A stretch of DNA of 64,000 bases from JAZGGS01 sp963764825 (lineage in GTDB: Bacteria; Bacteroidota; Ignavibacteria; Ignavibacteriales; Ignavibacteriaceae), in assembly GCA_963764825.1 (NCBI GenBank), contig CAVXUA010000005.1, forward strand, positions 62,001 through 126,000, given 5' to 3'. The notes beneath the pieces are model-generated. The model ran no database searches. It was not told where the DNA came from and saw only the letters and a program-made list of their open reading frames with translations. This document shows, piece by piece, positions 50,254-60,454 of the stretch. The translations under genes were made by a program, and so were the position numbers. How positions within the stretch are numbered: the first letter of the stretch is position 1; every line of letters starts with the position of its first letter.

Positions 50254-50436
50254 CCCGGTGTAAGCAAATCGTATAATTTTTATCCCATTCCTCCGCACAA
50301 ATCTGAGGATGGCATTGCACAGGATCCTGTAGAAAAAATGGAATTTACAAAACACCTTCGCATTGAAAAACCAATTTCAATAAGAATAAACGGTCATCAA
50401 AACAAAGGAATTATTACCAAGCCGGGAATTTCCTAA
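50254..50436 (+). pseudogene. Remnant of a receiver-PPDK_N gene with internal deletion
   Basis: The frame reads GVSKSYNFYPIPPHKSEDGI, which matches residues ~623-645 of the protein at 40437, and then jumps directly to EKMEFTKHLRIEKPISIR and the exact C-terminal end GIITKPGIS-stop. About 320 residues in between are missing. It is closer to copy 1 than to copy 2 (GVAKSFNFYPLTPQK). No start or ribosome-binding site is evident, so it is a fossil of a third copy. Confidence 0.85.
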
Positions 50437-50511
50437 ACTTACTAGGATCAATCAAGCATACATTCTTGCATGCTATCTTGTAATAAAAATTGTTACAAAC
50501 TTTTCACAATT
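50328..50511 (+). repeat. Direct repeat, right copy flanking the redox operon
   Basis: This is the counterpart of 43321-43503. It covers the C-terminal codons of the remnant and the downstream ATCTTGTAATAAAAATTGTT, ACAAACTTTTCACA sequence. Together the two copies bracket the 43812-50180 operon in direct orientation. Confidence 0.8.
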
Positions 50512-50628
50512 TTAGTTATACCCCTTAATTTCTAAAACATTTAGCTTGAACCTGAACTTGAACAATAATATACAGGTAAATGATTTTTATCATCTACATA
50601 AATGTCTAAAATAAAAAGGAGTAATTAT

Positions 50629-51990
50629 ATGTCTGATTACGTAAAAAGTTTGATGGCAGAAGTAAAAGCAAAACACGCTGCCCAGCCGGAATTTCACCAG
50701 GCAGTTGAAGAAGTTGCTGATTCGCTAAGTATAGTTCTGGATAGGCATCCTGAATACCGTTCAGCTAAGGTTCTAGAAAGAATTATTGAACCTGAAAGAG
50801 TTATTATGTTTCGCGTTCCCTGGGTAGATGACCAAGGTGAAGTAAATGTTAACCTTGGTTACAGGATTGAGATGAACAGCGCTATTGGTCCTTACAAAGG
50901 CGGATTGCGTTTCCATCCATCTGTTAACCTTGGTATTCTTAAGTTTCTTGCCTTCGAACAGGTATTTAAAAATGCACTTACAACACTGCCAATGGGTGGC
51001 GGTAAAGGCGGTTCCGATTTCGATCCTAAAGGTAAAAGCGATCTTAAAATTATGCGTTTCTGCCAAGCATTTATGAGTGAGTTGTTCCGCCACATAGGTC
51101 CAAATACAGATGTACCTGCAGGTGATATTGGTGTAGGCGGAAGAGAAATCGGTTACATGTTTGGTCAGTATAAAAAATTAAAAAATGAGTTTACCGGTGT
51201 ACTTACAGGTAAAGGTCTAAATTGGGGCGGTTCTCTTATTCGCCCTGAAGCTACAGGTTACGGTGCAGTTTATTTTGCTGCAGAAATGCTGGGGACAAAA
51301 AATGAAACTCTTGAGGGAAAAACCTGCATTGTTTCAGGAAGCGGTAACGTAGCACAATTTACAACCGAAAAAATACTTGATCTTGGCGGAAAAGTTGTAA
51401 CACTTTCCGATTCAAACGGTTACATTTATGATGAAGAAGGTATTGACAGGAAAAAATTAGCTTACATTATGGAATTGAAAAACGTACGCCGCGGAAGAAT
51501 TAAAGAATACACCGACAAGTATAAGAAAGCAGTTTATGCACAGATAGAAGCTGATGGTGAGTTTAATCCATTGTGGAATCATAAAGCAGATTGTGCATTC
51601 CCAAGTGCAACGCAAAACGAAATAAATACTAAAGACGCGCAAAACCTACTTGATAACGGTGTTTATGTTGTTAGTGAAGGTGCAAATATGCCTACGACTC
51701 AAGATGGTGTAAATCTCTTCTTAGATAAAGGCATTCTATATGGACCTGGTAAAGCAGCTAATGCAGGCGGTGTTGCTGTATCGGGTCTCGAAATGTCTCA
51801 GAACAGCCAGAGACTGCCATGGACAAGAGAAGAAGTTGACGGTCGGCTTCATCTAATAATGAAAAGCATTCATAAAACCTGTGTTGAAACAGCAGATAGA
51901 TTCGGTACACCGGGTAATTATGTTAACGGTGCAAACATTGGTGGTTTCCTTAAAGTTGCCGATGCAATGATCGATCAAGGTGTTGTTTAA
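50629..51990 (+). CDS. gdhA: Glutamate dehydrogenase 2, NADP-type fingerprint
   Basis: I start at the ATG at 50629 because AAGGAG lies just before it; an ATG 27 bases upstream has no such site. The 453-residue enzyme matches gdh 1 across its length and has the same catalytic GGGKGGSDF and PAGDIGVG motifs. The nucleotide-binding motif differs: SGSGNVAQ then TLSDSNG, the pattern of NADP-specific enzymes such as that of E. coli. The expected role is ammonia assimilation into glutamate. A strong terminator follows at 52053, so it is expressed separately from the next gene. Confidence 0.93.
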   Translation: MSDYVKSLMAEVKAKHAAQPEFHQAVEEVADSLSIVLDRHPEYRSAKVLERIIEPERVIMFRVPWVDDQGEVNVNLGYRIEMNSAIGPYKGGLRFHPSVNLGILKFLAFEQVFKNALTTLPMGGGKGGSDFDPKGKSDLKIMRFCQAFMSELFRHIGPNTDVPAGDIGVGGREIGYMFGQYKKLKNEFTGVLTGKGLNWGGSLIRPEATGYGAVYFAAEMLGTKNETLEGKTCIVSGSGNVAQFTTEKILDLGGKVVTLSDSNGYIYDEEGIDRKKLAYIMELKNVRRGRIKEYTDKYKKAVYAQIEADGEFNPLWNHKADCAFPSATQNEINTKDAQNLLDNGVYVVSEGANMPTTQDGVNLFLDKGILYGPGKAANAGGVAVSGLEMSQNSQRLPWTREEVDGRLHLIMKSIHKTCVETADRFGTPGNYVNGANIGGFLKVADAMIDQGVV

Positions 51991-52052
51991 TTTATGCGCT
52001 TTTTTCTCAGATGACTGACATATAGAAATTCCTCGCGAGTCATCATTCCAGT

Positions 52053-52098
52053 GGCGAAGCAGTACTCCTCCCTTCCTATTCTGCTTCGCCTTTTTATT
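52053..52098 (+). terminator. Rho-independent terminator of gdh 2
   Basis: A perfect 10-bp stem GGCGAAGCAG (52053-52062) with CTGCTTCGCC (52081-52090) is followed by TTTTTATTTTT. It lies 60 bases after the stop. Confidence 0.9.
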
Positions 52099-52195
52099 TT
52101 TAAAAGGATAGTTTGTGATAAATACAAACTAACTGAATTCCGAACGGTAAAAATTCTTAATATATTAGTAACAAGATTTTAACAAAAAAATTAAA

Positions 52196-55100
52196 ATGGA
52201 TTACAAAGAAGAAACAAAGAGTAATCCGGAAGCACGCTGGGTTGAGCATGGTTATGGAAACCGTTTCCAGGGTTTTCAGAACCTTATGCGGCTAAGAATT
52301 GCAAACATCCTGCTTGTTTCCAGTCTTTACGATCTCTACCTTTTTGAGGAAGATGGAAGATTATATGAACTGATACGCAACGAGTACCAGGGATTAAATC
52401 TAAGTCACTCTCCCGAATTAACAAGAGTTTCCAGCGGACAGGATGCGGTGAAGCGCGTTAAGGAAGAAGGCAGGTTCGACCTGATTATTACCACCATGCA
52501 TATTGAAGATATGACAGCGCTCGGTTTTGCAAAGCTGGTTAAGGAAGCGGGTCTTAATATTCCCATAGTCCTTCTTGGGCACGATAACCGGGAACTGAAA
52601 GCACTTTTAGAAAACACCGAAAGTTCAGTCTTCGATAAAGTTTTTATATGGACCGGCGATTTTAGAATACTCATTGGAATTATTAAATACATTGAAGACG
52701 GGTTGAATGTTGAACACGACAGCAAAATAGTTGGTGTTCAAAGTGTAATTTTTATTGAGGATAACGAACGATACTACTCTGCCCTTTTGCCTATAATTTA
52801 TACGGAAATACTTAAGCAAAGCCAGCGGCTTATTTCAGAAGGAATAAATCTTTCGCATAAGTATTTAAGAATGCGAGCACGACCAAAAATATTACTCTGC
52901 TCTTCATACGAAGAAGCATTGGAATATTTTGAAAAGTATAAAGAACTTGTGCTTGGAATAATTTCAGATATTGCTTTTCCACTCAACGGTGAACTCGATG
53001 ATTCAGCAGGACTTAAATTGGCTAGGGCTGTTAAAGATGAAATAAGCGATATTCCAATTCTGCTAACTTCAAATAATGCAAAAATGGAATCCGCCGCTAA
53101 AGAAGCGGGAACTGCATTTCTATTAAAAGATTCTCCTACTTTAATTTTAGAACTTCAACATTTTATGAATCGTCATTTCGGGTTTGGAGATTTTGTTTTC
53201 AGAACCTCTGATGGTAATGAAGTTGACCGGGCAGAAAACTTAAGAAACCTGGAAGAAAAACTAAAAGTGGTTCCGGCAGATTGTATAATGTTTCATGCTT
53301 CAAAAAATCATTTTTCTAACTGGCTTAAGGCACGCACAGAGTTCTGGCTGGCTCATCAGCTAAGACCACGAAAAGTTTCTGATTACCCTTCTATAGAAGC
53401 TTTAAGAGATTATCTTGTAAGTGCACTCCACGATTACAGACTATCGAGACAAAGGGGAATTATTGCAGATTTTACAAAGGAAACTTTCGATCCCCAAAGC
53501 AGCTTTGCACGGATAGGCGGTGGATCACTTGGCGGCAAAGCCAGGGGATTAGGATTTGTAAATACCTTAATTAACAATTATCAGATTAGTGATCAGTTTG
53601 AAGATGTACAGGTAGCAGTACCACCCGCAGTTGTTCTAGGAACCCATGTTTTTGATGATTTTCTTGAGATGAATAGCCTGAGAAAATTTGCTTTAGAATC
53701 TGATGATGACGAAGAAATAACCAAACGGTTTTTAGACGCATCAAAATTTCCTGAAGAAATTCTTGGTGAATTGGCGGCTTTCCTGGATCTTATTAATACA
53801 CCGCTTGCTGTGCGCTCATCAAGCCTGCTGGAAGATTCGCAGTACCATCCGTTTGCAGGTGTTTATCAAACATACATGATCCCTAATAATAACCCGAATC
53901 CGCTAATACGATTGAATGATCTTCTTACAACAATAAAAAGAGTTTACGCTTCTACATTTTACCAGGGTGCAAAAAATTACATTAATATTACTGCCTACCG
54001 CTCGGAAGAAGAGAAGATGGCAGTTATCATTCAAAAAATGGTAGGTAATATTCATGATAACAGGTTTTATCCTGAGTTTTCTGGTGTAGCAAAATCATTT
54101 AATTTTTATCCTCTTACGCCTCAAAAACCTACAGATGGAATTGTATCTGTAGCCCTTGGATTGGGTAAAATGGTTGTTGAAGGAGGTAATACCGTAAGAT
54201 TCTGTCCAAAATATCCTGATGACCTTATTCAGTTCTATTCTGTAAAGGAATCATTAAAGAACAGCCAACGAGGATTCTTCGCACTTCAGTTAGATGAAAA
54301 AACAGATTTTGGAAATGTTACTTATGATAAACTCGTAAAACACTTCGGGCTCGAAATTGCTGAAGCAGATGGATCTCTTAATTATGTTGGGTCTACTTAC
54401 ATTCCGGATAACGATGCTATTTACGATGGACTATCGAGGATGGGACAAAGAATTGTAACATTCGGACCAGTATTAAGAAACAAAATGTTTCCTCTTTCAA
54501 ATATTTTAGAGTTGCTGTTGGAGATGGGTAACTGGGGAATGGGAACTGCTATTGAAATGGAATTTGCTGTTAAGATGCCAATAGTACCCGGCAAGAAGAA
54601 AGAGTTTGGATTACTCCAGATAAGACCCCTAGTTGTTAGTCACGATTTTGAAGACCTTAAAATTGAAAATGTTAAAAAGGAAAAACTTATTTGCCAGAGT
54701 AGCCGCGTACTTGGTAACGGAATTATAAACAATATTCACGATGCAATTGTAGTGGATTATCATCGTTTTGAAAGGGCTAAAAGTAAAGAAGTTGCTGCAG
54801 AAGTTGCCTCCTTTAACACACAATTAATAAAAGAAAAAAAACCATATCTACTAGTTGGGGTGGGAAGATGGGGTTCTCTCGATCCCTGGTTGGGCATCCC
54901 GGTAAACTGGGATCAGATTGCCGGGGCAAAAGCAATTGTGGAAACAAGTTTTAAAGACCTTGCTGTTGAACCTTCGCAGGGCTCACATTTTTTCCAGAAC
55001 ATAACTTCTTTTATGATTGGTTACTTCACTGTCAGTTCTCTTCAAGCTGATGATTTTGTTGATTGGGACTGGCTTCTTAAACAGGAAACCGTAGCAAGTA

Positions 55101-55210
55101 AAGCTTTTACAAAACATATAAGGTTTAACAAACCTGTTATAATTAAAATGAATGGGCATGAAAATGAGGGAATAATAATTAAACCGGAGCAGAACATTGG
55201 AACAAGATAA
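52196..55210 (+). CDS. Receiver-PPDK_N protein 2
   Basis: This intact 1004-residue paralogue of the 40437 protein has the same order: a degenerate first receiver (FDLIITTMHIED, no acceptor Asp), a second receiver with FIEDN and GIISDIAF, a PPDK ATP-binding domain (GGGSLGGKARGLG near 441, AVRSSSLLEDS near 538, LLQIRPLV near 806) and the C-domain (GVGRWGSLDPWLGIP, EPSQGSHFFQN). It follows gdh 2 by 205 bases across a terminator. Its last 14 bases overlap the TTG start of a zinc-ribbon protein, and a third gdh follows. Conservation of the Arg/Ser/Glu motifs suggests ATP binding is retained. Confidence 0.85.
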   Translation: MDYKEETKSNPEARWVEHGYGNRFQGFQNLMRLRIANILLVSSLYDLYLFEEDGRLYELIRNEYQGLNLSHSPELTRVSSGQDAVKRVKEEGRFDLIITTMHIEDMTALGFAKLVKEAGLNIPIVLLGHDNRELKALLENTESSVFDKVFIWTGDFRILIGIIKYIEDGLNVEHDSKIVGVQSVIFIEDNERYYSALLPIIYTEILKQSQRLISEGINLSHKYLRMRARPKILLCSSYEEALEYFEKYKELVLGIISDIAFPLNGELDDSAGLKLARAVKDEISDIPILLTSNNAKMESAAKEAGTAFLLKDSPTLILELQHFMNRHFGFGDFVFRTSDGNEVDRAENLRNLEEKLKVVPADCIMFHASKNHFSNWLKARTEFWLAHQLRPRKVSDYPSIEALRDYLVSALHDYRLSRQRGIIADFTKETFDPQSSFARIGGGSLGGKARGLGFVNTLINNYQISDQFEDVQVAVPPAVVLGTHVFDDFLEMNSLRKFALESDDDEEITKRFLDASKFPEEILGELAAFLDLINTPLAVRSSSLLEDSQYHPFAGVYQTYMIPNNNPNPLIRLNDLLTTIKRVYASTFYQGAKNYINITAYRSEEEKMAVIIQKMVGNIHDNRFYPEFSGVAKSFNFYPLTPQKPTDGIVSVALGLGKMVVEGGNTVRFCPKYPDDLIQFYSVKESLKNSQRGFFALQLDEKTDFGNVTYDKLVKHFGLEIAEADGSLNYVGSTYIPDNDAIYDGLSRMGQRIVTFGPVLRNKMFPLSNILELLLEMGNWGMGTAIEMEFAVKMPIVPGKKKEFGLLQIRPLVVSHDFEDLKIENVKKEKLICQSSRVLGNGIINNIHDAIVVDYHRFERAKSKEVAAEVASFNTQLIKEKKPYLLVGVGRWGSLDPWLGIPVNWDQIAGAKAIVETSFKDLAVEPSQGSHFFQNITSFMIGYFTVSSLQADDFVDWDWLLKQETVASKAFTKHIRFNKPVIIKMNGHENEGIIIKPEQNIGTR

Positions 55211-55406
55211 ATCTACAAAAAACCAACGTGTACCCTCTACCTGTCCACACTGTGGCAATAAACTAACGCCCTGGCAGCAAGTGCTTTTAGCAACGGATAG
55301 AGCCCTCGTTTGTAAAAAATGCTGGTACAGAATAATCCTCGATGTTTATGCTGAGACAAAACTAAAACCACCTATTGAAGATAAATCAAAGCATAAGGAA
55401 GATTAA
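55197..55406 (+). CDS. Small double-CxxC zinc-ribbon protein
   Basis: The 69-residue product has CPHCG and CKKC about 24 residues apart, giving a single zinc ribbon, and a charged Lys/Glu/Asp tail. A TTG start within the end of the preceding gene implies translational coupling. It stops 2 bases before the ATG of the third glutamate dehydrogenase. The family is not recognised; it could be an adaptor for one of its neighbours. Confidence 0.6.
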   Translation: MEQDKSTKNQRVPSTCPHCGNKLTPWQQVLLATDRALVCKKCWYRIILDVYAETKLKPPIEDKSKHKED

Positions 55407-55408
55407 TT

Positions 55409-56657
55409 ATGCAATCATATAATTCATTCCGTGTTGCACAACAGCAAATCCTGGAAGCTGCAAAAATCTTAAATCTTGATGATGCAACAACTAAGTTTTT
55501 AACTGTTCCTCAACTCGAAACAAGTTTTACTATTCCATTAAAAATGGATAATGAGGAAACTAAAATTTTTCAGGCATACCGTATTCAGTACAATACTTCC
55601 AGGGGTCCTGCAAAAGGGTGGCATTCGCTTTCACCCGGAAGAAACAGTAGATACAATCCGTGCACTTGCATCCTGGATGACATGGAAGACTGCAGTTGTT
55701 GATCTTCCGCTTGGCGGCAGTAAAGGCGGTATTTGCTGCGATCCTAAATCCATGAGCGAGAGGGAACTGGAAAGAATTTCCAGGCATTATGTAAGAGCTA
55801 TCTCTCCCCTGCTTGGTGTAGATAGAGATATACCTGCAACTGATGTTTATACAAACCCGCAAACAATGGCATGGATGATGGATGAATACGAAAAAATTAA
55901 TTGGAACCATAGCCCGGGTGTATTTACCGATAAACCTTTACAGGTTGGCGGAACAGAAGGAAGAAGGGATGCAACAGCACGAGGCGGCATAATTACGGTA
56001 AGGGAAGCTTGTAAAGCTTTAGGATTCGATCCAACAAAGGGATACGCTATACAGGGCTTCGGTGATGCAGGGCAAAGAGCAGCACTCCTTCACCCGGAGA
56101 TGTTGGGCGGAGGTAAACTAGTAGCTGTAAGCGATTCAAGAGGTGCAATATATAACCCTGATGGCTTTCATCCTGAAGAATTAGTTCATCACAAACTTAA
56201 AACCGGTGCAGTACTAAATTTCCCTGGTTCAAAACAAATACCACATGACAAGCTGTTAGAGCTTGATGTAGAAATATTATATCCCGCAGCATTGGAAAAT
56301 GCAATCCACAGTAATAATGTAAAAAATATAAAAGCACGCGTGGTTTGTGAGCTTGCGAACGGTCCTACAACTCCCGAAGCTGATATTATTCTTCATAAAA
56401 ACGGTGCTTATGTAATCCCCGATATCCTTGCAAGCGCCGGAGGAGTAATTGTATCTTACTTCGAAATGGTTCAGGATAAATCTCTCTATTTTTGGGAAGA
56501 AGAAGAGGTACACAAACAATTGGATAAAAAACTAACTCTCGCCTACAAGAGAGTGCAGGAAGCTATAAAGGAGAAAAAGGTACATCCACGTTTAGCTGCA
56601 ATGCTTGTTGGTGTTGCCCGGGTTGCGCAGGCAAGTAAGTTAAGAGGGTGGGTTTAA
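55409..56657 (+). CDS. Glutamate (Glu/Leu/Phe/Val) dehydrogenase 3, one frameshift
   Basis: This is the archaeal/Gram-positive family-II type of about 415 residues, unlike gdh 1 and 2. Conserved motifs are AYRIQYNTSRGPAKGG, IRFHPEETVD, catalytic Lys in GGSKGGICCDP, Asp in PATDVYTNPQTMAWMMDEY, Rossmann GFGDAG, ELANGPTTPEAD and DILASAGGVIVSYFE. The frame breaks at 55617, where GGG in place of GG turns KGGIRF into KGWHSL; removing one G joins the halves. The homopolymer context suggests a sequence error. It lies in a probable operon with the receiver-PPDK_N and zinc-ribbon genes. Confidence 0.88.
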
Positions 56658-56752
56658 TCTAAAGTAGTTTGCAGCAAAGGAACCTGCAACGATTAATAAA
56701 ATAATTCTGTTAAGTTATTTATCTTAACTTAGTTAATGCCAATGAAAAAAAT

Positions 56753-57588
56753 ATGAGTGCCAATAAAAGTTTAACAGAACGTTATTACACTACCACTAAC
56801 CTCTTCTCATCTATTCTTAAAGCTCTTAAAGCAGCCGGTAAGGATATAAATAATTTAACAATTAAAGATTTAGCTCCTGTAGATGCATTCCACATCCGTG
56901 GTATTGAAGCGACTAAAGAACTTGCCAGCCTAATTAAAATAAAACCTGTAGATAAAATTCTTGATGTTGGTTGTGGAATCGGCGGCTCTGCAAGGTTTCT
57001 TGCAAGTAATTATGGATGTTTTGTTACGGGTGTTGATATTACCGAGGAATACTGCAATGCTGCCTCTGAATTATCAAAACTATTAAAGCTTGAAAATAAA
57101 ACTGAATTCCATCATGCTAGACACAATTGATCTTCCCTTTGAAAAGGAAAGCTTTGATATTGTGTGGAGCGAGCATGTTCAAATGAATGTTGAAAACAAA
57201 CAGAAGCTTTACCAGGAAATTTACAGAGTGCTTAAGCCGGATGGGAAATTAATATTTTACGATGTGTTTACAGGAAAGGAAGAAAAAGTTTTTTACCCAG
57301 TTCCCTGGGCTGAAGATTCTTCAACAGATTTTTTGATCGGTCAGAATGAAACAATAAAGTCTGATTGAATCTCTCAACTTCAAAATAAATTATTGGGAAG
57401 ATATAACGGAGCTATCAAAAGATTGGTTTAGCAACGGCTTTTACAAAAATGAAAAATCGGAAACCTTATCCTCTTGGTTTGCATCTTTTAATGGGTGAAA
57501 ATGCTGAAGAAAATTTCACAACATGGTTCGAAATCTTAGCGAAAAAAATATTACAGTTGTGCAAGCAGTAATGGAAAAGAAATGTTGA
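56753..57588 (+). CDS. SAM-dependent methyltransferase, frameshifted
   Basis: The corrected product is about 278 residues. The SAM site is ILDVGCGIGGSARFLA (near residue 70), then VTGVDITEEYC, followed in the next frame by LDTIDLPFEKESFDIVWSE and YRVLKPDGKLIFYDVF. This resembles the glycine/sarcosine/dimethylglycine methyltransferase group, but the substrate is not determined. Frame shifts lie near 57115, 57365, 57435 and 57530; the last frame ends VVQAVMEKKC-stop at 57588. It may be decaying or poorly sequenced; the region downstream is similarly damaged. Confidence 0.7.
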
Positions 57589-57712
57589 ATGTTTCTGTAA
57601 TTGAATAGCGATTAGTAGGACTATCTCTGTTTACTATTATTATTTTTAATAGATAGTTATAGTTTTTTTAATTTCAACCAGTTTTAAACTGGTCACAAGA
57701 AGGAGAATTAAA

Positions 57713-57913
57713 ATGAAATTAAAAATATTCTTTCTGTTTGTCCTGTTTTTTTCTTCACTTACCTTTGCGCAAAGACAATACGCACGGCTTCACTATTCGA
57801 GTTACATTCTTATAAGTAAAACTACATATTATATAGTTTATATAGTATTTTTGTTACTCAATTGTTACTCAGAATGTATAAAGTCTTTTATTATAATACA
57901 AAAAACAATCTAA
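57713..57913 (+). pseudogene. Truncated secreted-protein leader
   Basis: A good AAGGAG site and ATG open a perfect signal peptide (MKLKIFFLFVLFFSSLTFAQ). After the cleavage site only about 45 codons of unlikely composition follow (many Ile, Tyr and Cys). The leader probably belonged to a larger exported protein whose body has been deleted or scrambled. Confidence 0.45.
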
Positions 57914-58074
57914 ATATAATCATTGCACAGATTTTTATTGTTTTAGTAGTAAGTTATTCCCTTCCTTATAATGTCTTTACTTGCCAATCGTTAAGTTTAT
58001 TTTTCTTGCATGTACGATAATTAAATAAGAAATTGAGTTTGTCAATAATCTATATCTGATAAGTAATTTTCGGA

Positions 58075-60420
58075 ATGAAAATGTCAGTGGAGATTGGACA
58101 GAACTTTTCACATTATCAAATCCTGAAAAAACTCGGTGAAGGAGGAATGGGTATTGTATACAAGGCCTCCGATACTTCACTTAAAAGAAATGTTGCCCTA
58201 AAATTCCTGCCTGCTAATCTTACTGAACATATATCAACTCGTAAACGATTTATTGTGGAAGCTCAGGCTGCATCTGCACTGGATCATCCTAACATTTGCA
58301 ACATACATGAAATCAAACGAAACTGAGGATGGTCAGCTTTATATCTGTATGGCCTATTATGATGGTGAATCGTTAAGACAAAAAATAAAGAAAGGCCCTC
58401 TTACATTTGAAGAATCACTCAACATTTTTTATCACCTTGCCCAGGGATTAAAAGCTGCCCATGAAGAAAAAATAGTCCACCGCGATATTAAACCGGGAAA
58501 TATTATTATTACGGATAAGGGAGAGATAAAAATTGTTGATTTTGGATTGGCAAAATTAGCTGGAGAGAAACTTACCGAATCGATTTCAACCAAAGGTACC
58601 ATCGCTTATATGGCTCCGGAGGTTATACGTAGTTTACCGGAAGATCATCGAGCAGATTTATGGTCTTTGGGTGTTGTACTTTATGAGATGTTAACAGGGC
58701 ATTTACCTTTTAAAGGTGAATATCCGGAGCCAATGATGTATTCCATTGTAAATGAAGAACCAAAATTACTTTCTGAATACCTGAATAATGTTCCTGAACT
58801 ACTGCAAAACATCATTGATAAATTGCTTAAAAAAGATCCTAATGAGCGCTACCAGAATTTATCTGATCTGCTGGTCGATTTGAACTTCTTTCGTAAAAGA
58901 AGATGACTCTGGTAGTGATAAAAACGAAGCCAGCCATTGTAAAACTACTTTTAAGAAATAAAGTCTACCTATATGGTAGTATTGCTATTATCCTTGTGAT
59001 ACTATTTCTAATTATCGGCAAACCATATTTGTTTCCTGATCGACTTGAGGGAAATAAGATTGCAGTGATACCAATCGTAAATATTACAAATAATGTTGAG
59101 CACGAGTGGTTTACCGATGGTATGACAGATGCTCTGATAACTAACTTGGCCCAAATCAGTGGATTAAGAGTTACTTCTTTTTCCTCATCAATAAAATATA
59201 AAGGAACAAACAAATCCCCACCGGAGATAGCCTGCTGAATTAGGAGTTCAATATCTAGTCGAACCCTCCGCTTTAAAATTGGGTGACCAGGTTAAGGTTT
59301 CGGCAAGGCTGCTTGATGCACTCGATGATGAATATCTTTGGGCAGAAGAATACGAGCGTGAATTCAAAAATATTCTAGTATTACAAAGTGATATTGCTCA
59401 AGAAATCGCCAGGACAGATTCAGGTGAAACTAACACCACAAGAGGAAACACGTTTAACTGTAACTCGCCAGGTTAATCCCGAAACATATGAAATATACAT
59501 GAAAGGAATGTACCATTTAAATAAAAGAACACCCGCTGGTCTTGAAAAAGGAATGGCATATCTTAACAGGCTGTAGAAAAAGATCCAACTGAGCCTTTGG
59601 CACATGCCGGTTTATCACTGGGTTACAGTATTATGGCACATACCCCAAAGCCCATTCCGGATGCTTCAAGGCTTTCCAAGGAAGCGGCTATAAAGCATTG
59701 GAATTGGATGATAATCTTAGCTGAAGTTCATCTCGCATTAGCCATGGTGAAAATTTATGGTGAATGGGATAAAACGGAGCAGGGCAATCTTATAGAAGAG
59801 CACTGGAACTTAATCCGAACCTAACTCTGGCACTTTTTCACTATGCATATTATCAATTGCTAATAGGGAATTATGAAGATGCACCTCAATATTTGGAACG
59901 AGCCATAGAATTGGATCCGCTCTCAAATATTTATCCGGCAGAACTGGCATGGATGTATTATTTTATAGGTGAATATGACAAAACCATAGAATTAGCTCTT
60001 AAATCGTTAGAGTTGGTACCGGATTTCACCTTTGCATTATTTGCTCTGGGAGAAGGTTATGCCGGAAAAGGTATGTATGAAAAAGCAATTGAAGTGCAAA
60101 AAAAATCGGCTGAGTTAAGTCTTTACATAAATTTGGTCTGGCTCATACTTACGCATTAGCAGGATATACTGATGAAGCCCTTAAAATAGCAGCAGAATTG
60201 GAAAGAAGATCTGAAATATGGGATACATGGTGTTTAGCTGTGATATATGCTGGCCTTGGGGATGCAGATAAAGTATTCTACTGGCTGGAAAAAGCCTATG
60301 AGACAGCGTCATCCATACATTCAATGGATGAGAACACATACATATTTTGATGCCTATAAAAATGATCCCCGTTATAAAAGTTTGGCACAGCGAATGAATT
60401 TGCCGGAATTAAATAAATGA
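58075..60420 (+). pseudogene. Ser/Thr protein kinase-TPR protein, many frameshifts
   Basis: The kinase domain is spread over two frames: GEGGMGIVYKASD and VALKFLP (58130-58215), then HRDIKPGNIII, DFGLAKL, MAPEV and DLWSLGVVLYEM (58470-58700). A transmembrane helix follows (LYGSIAIILVILFLII, about 58970). Next come a TolB/adenylate-cyclase-associated module (NKIAVIPIVN, EHEWFTDGMTDALITNLAQ, KVSARLLDALDDEYLW) and about five TPRs (59500-60200), ending LPELNK-stop at 60420. At least seven frame changes are needed. This kinase-TPR architecture is common in Bacteroidota-Chlorobi genomes. The damage is too dense for chance errors at the rate seen elsewhere in the window. Confidence 0.75.
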
Positions 60421-60454
60421 TTGTTTTGAAATAATTTGCAAAGTATAATCTGGC

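Noticed and set aside
43321..50511. Composite transposon carrying the redox operon
   Set aside because: The flanking repeats are gene and downstream sequence, not insertion-sequence ends, and no transposase is present.
58037..58074. Bacteroidota promoter before the kinase gene
   Set aside because: A TTTG and a TAATTTTC box occur, but the spacing (22) and the last base differ from the consensus, so it was not listed.
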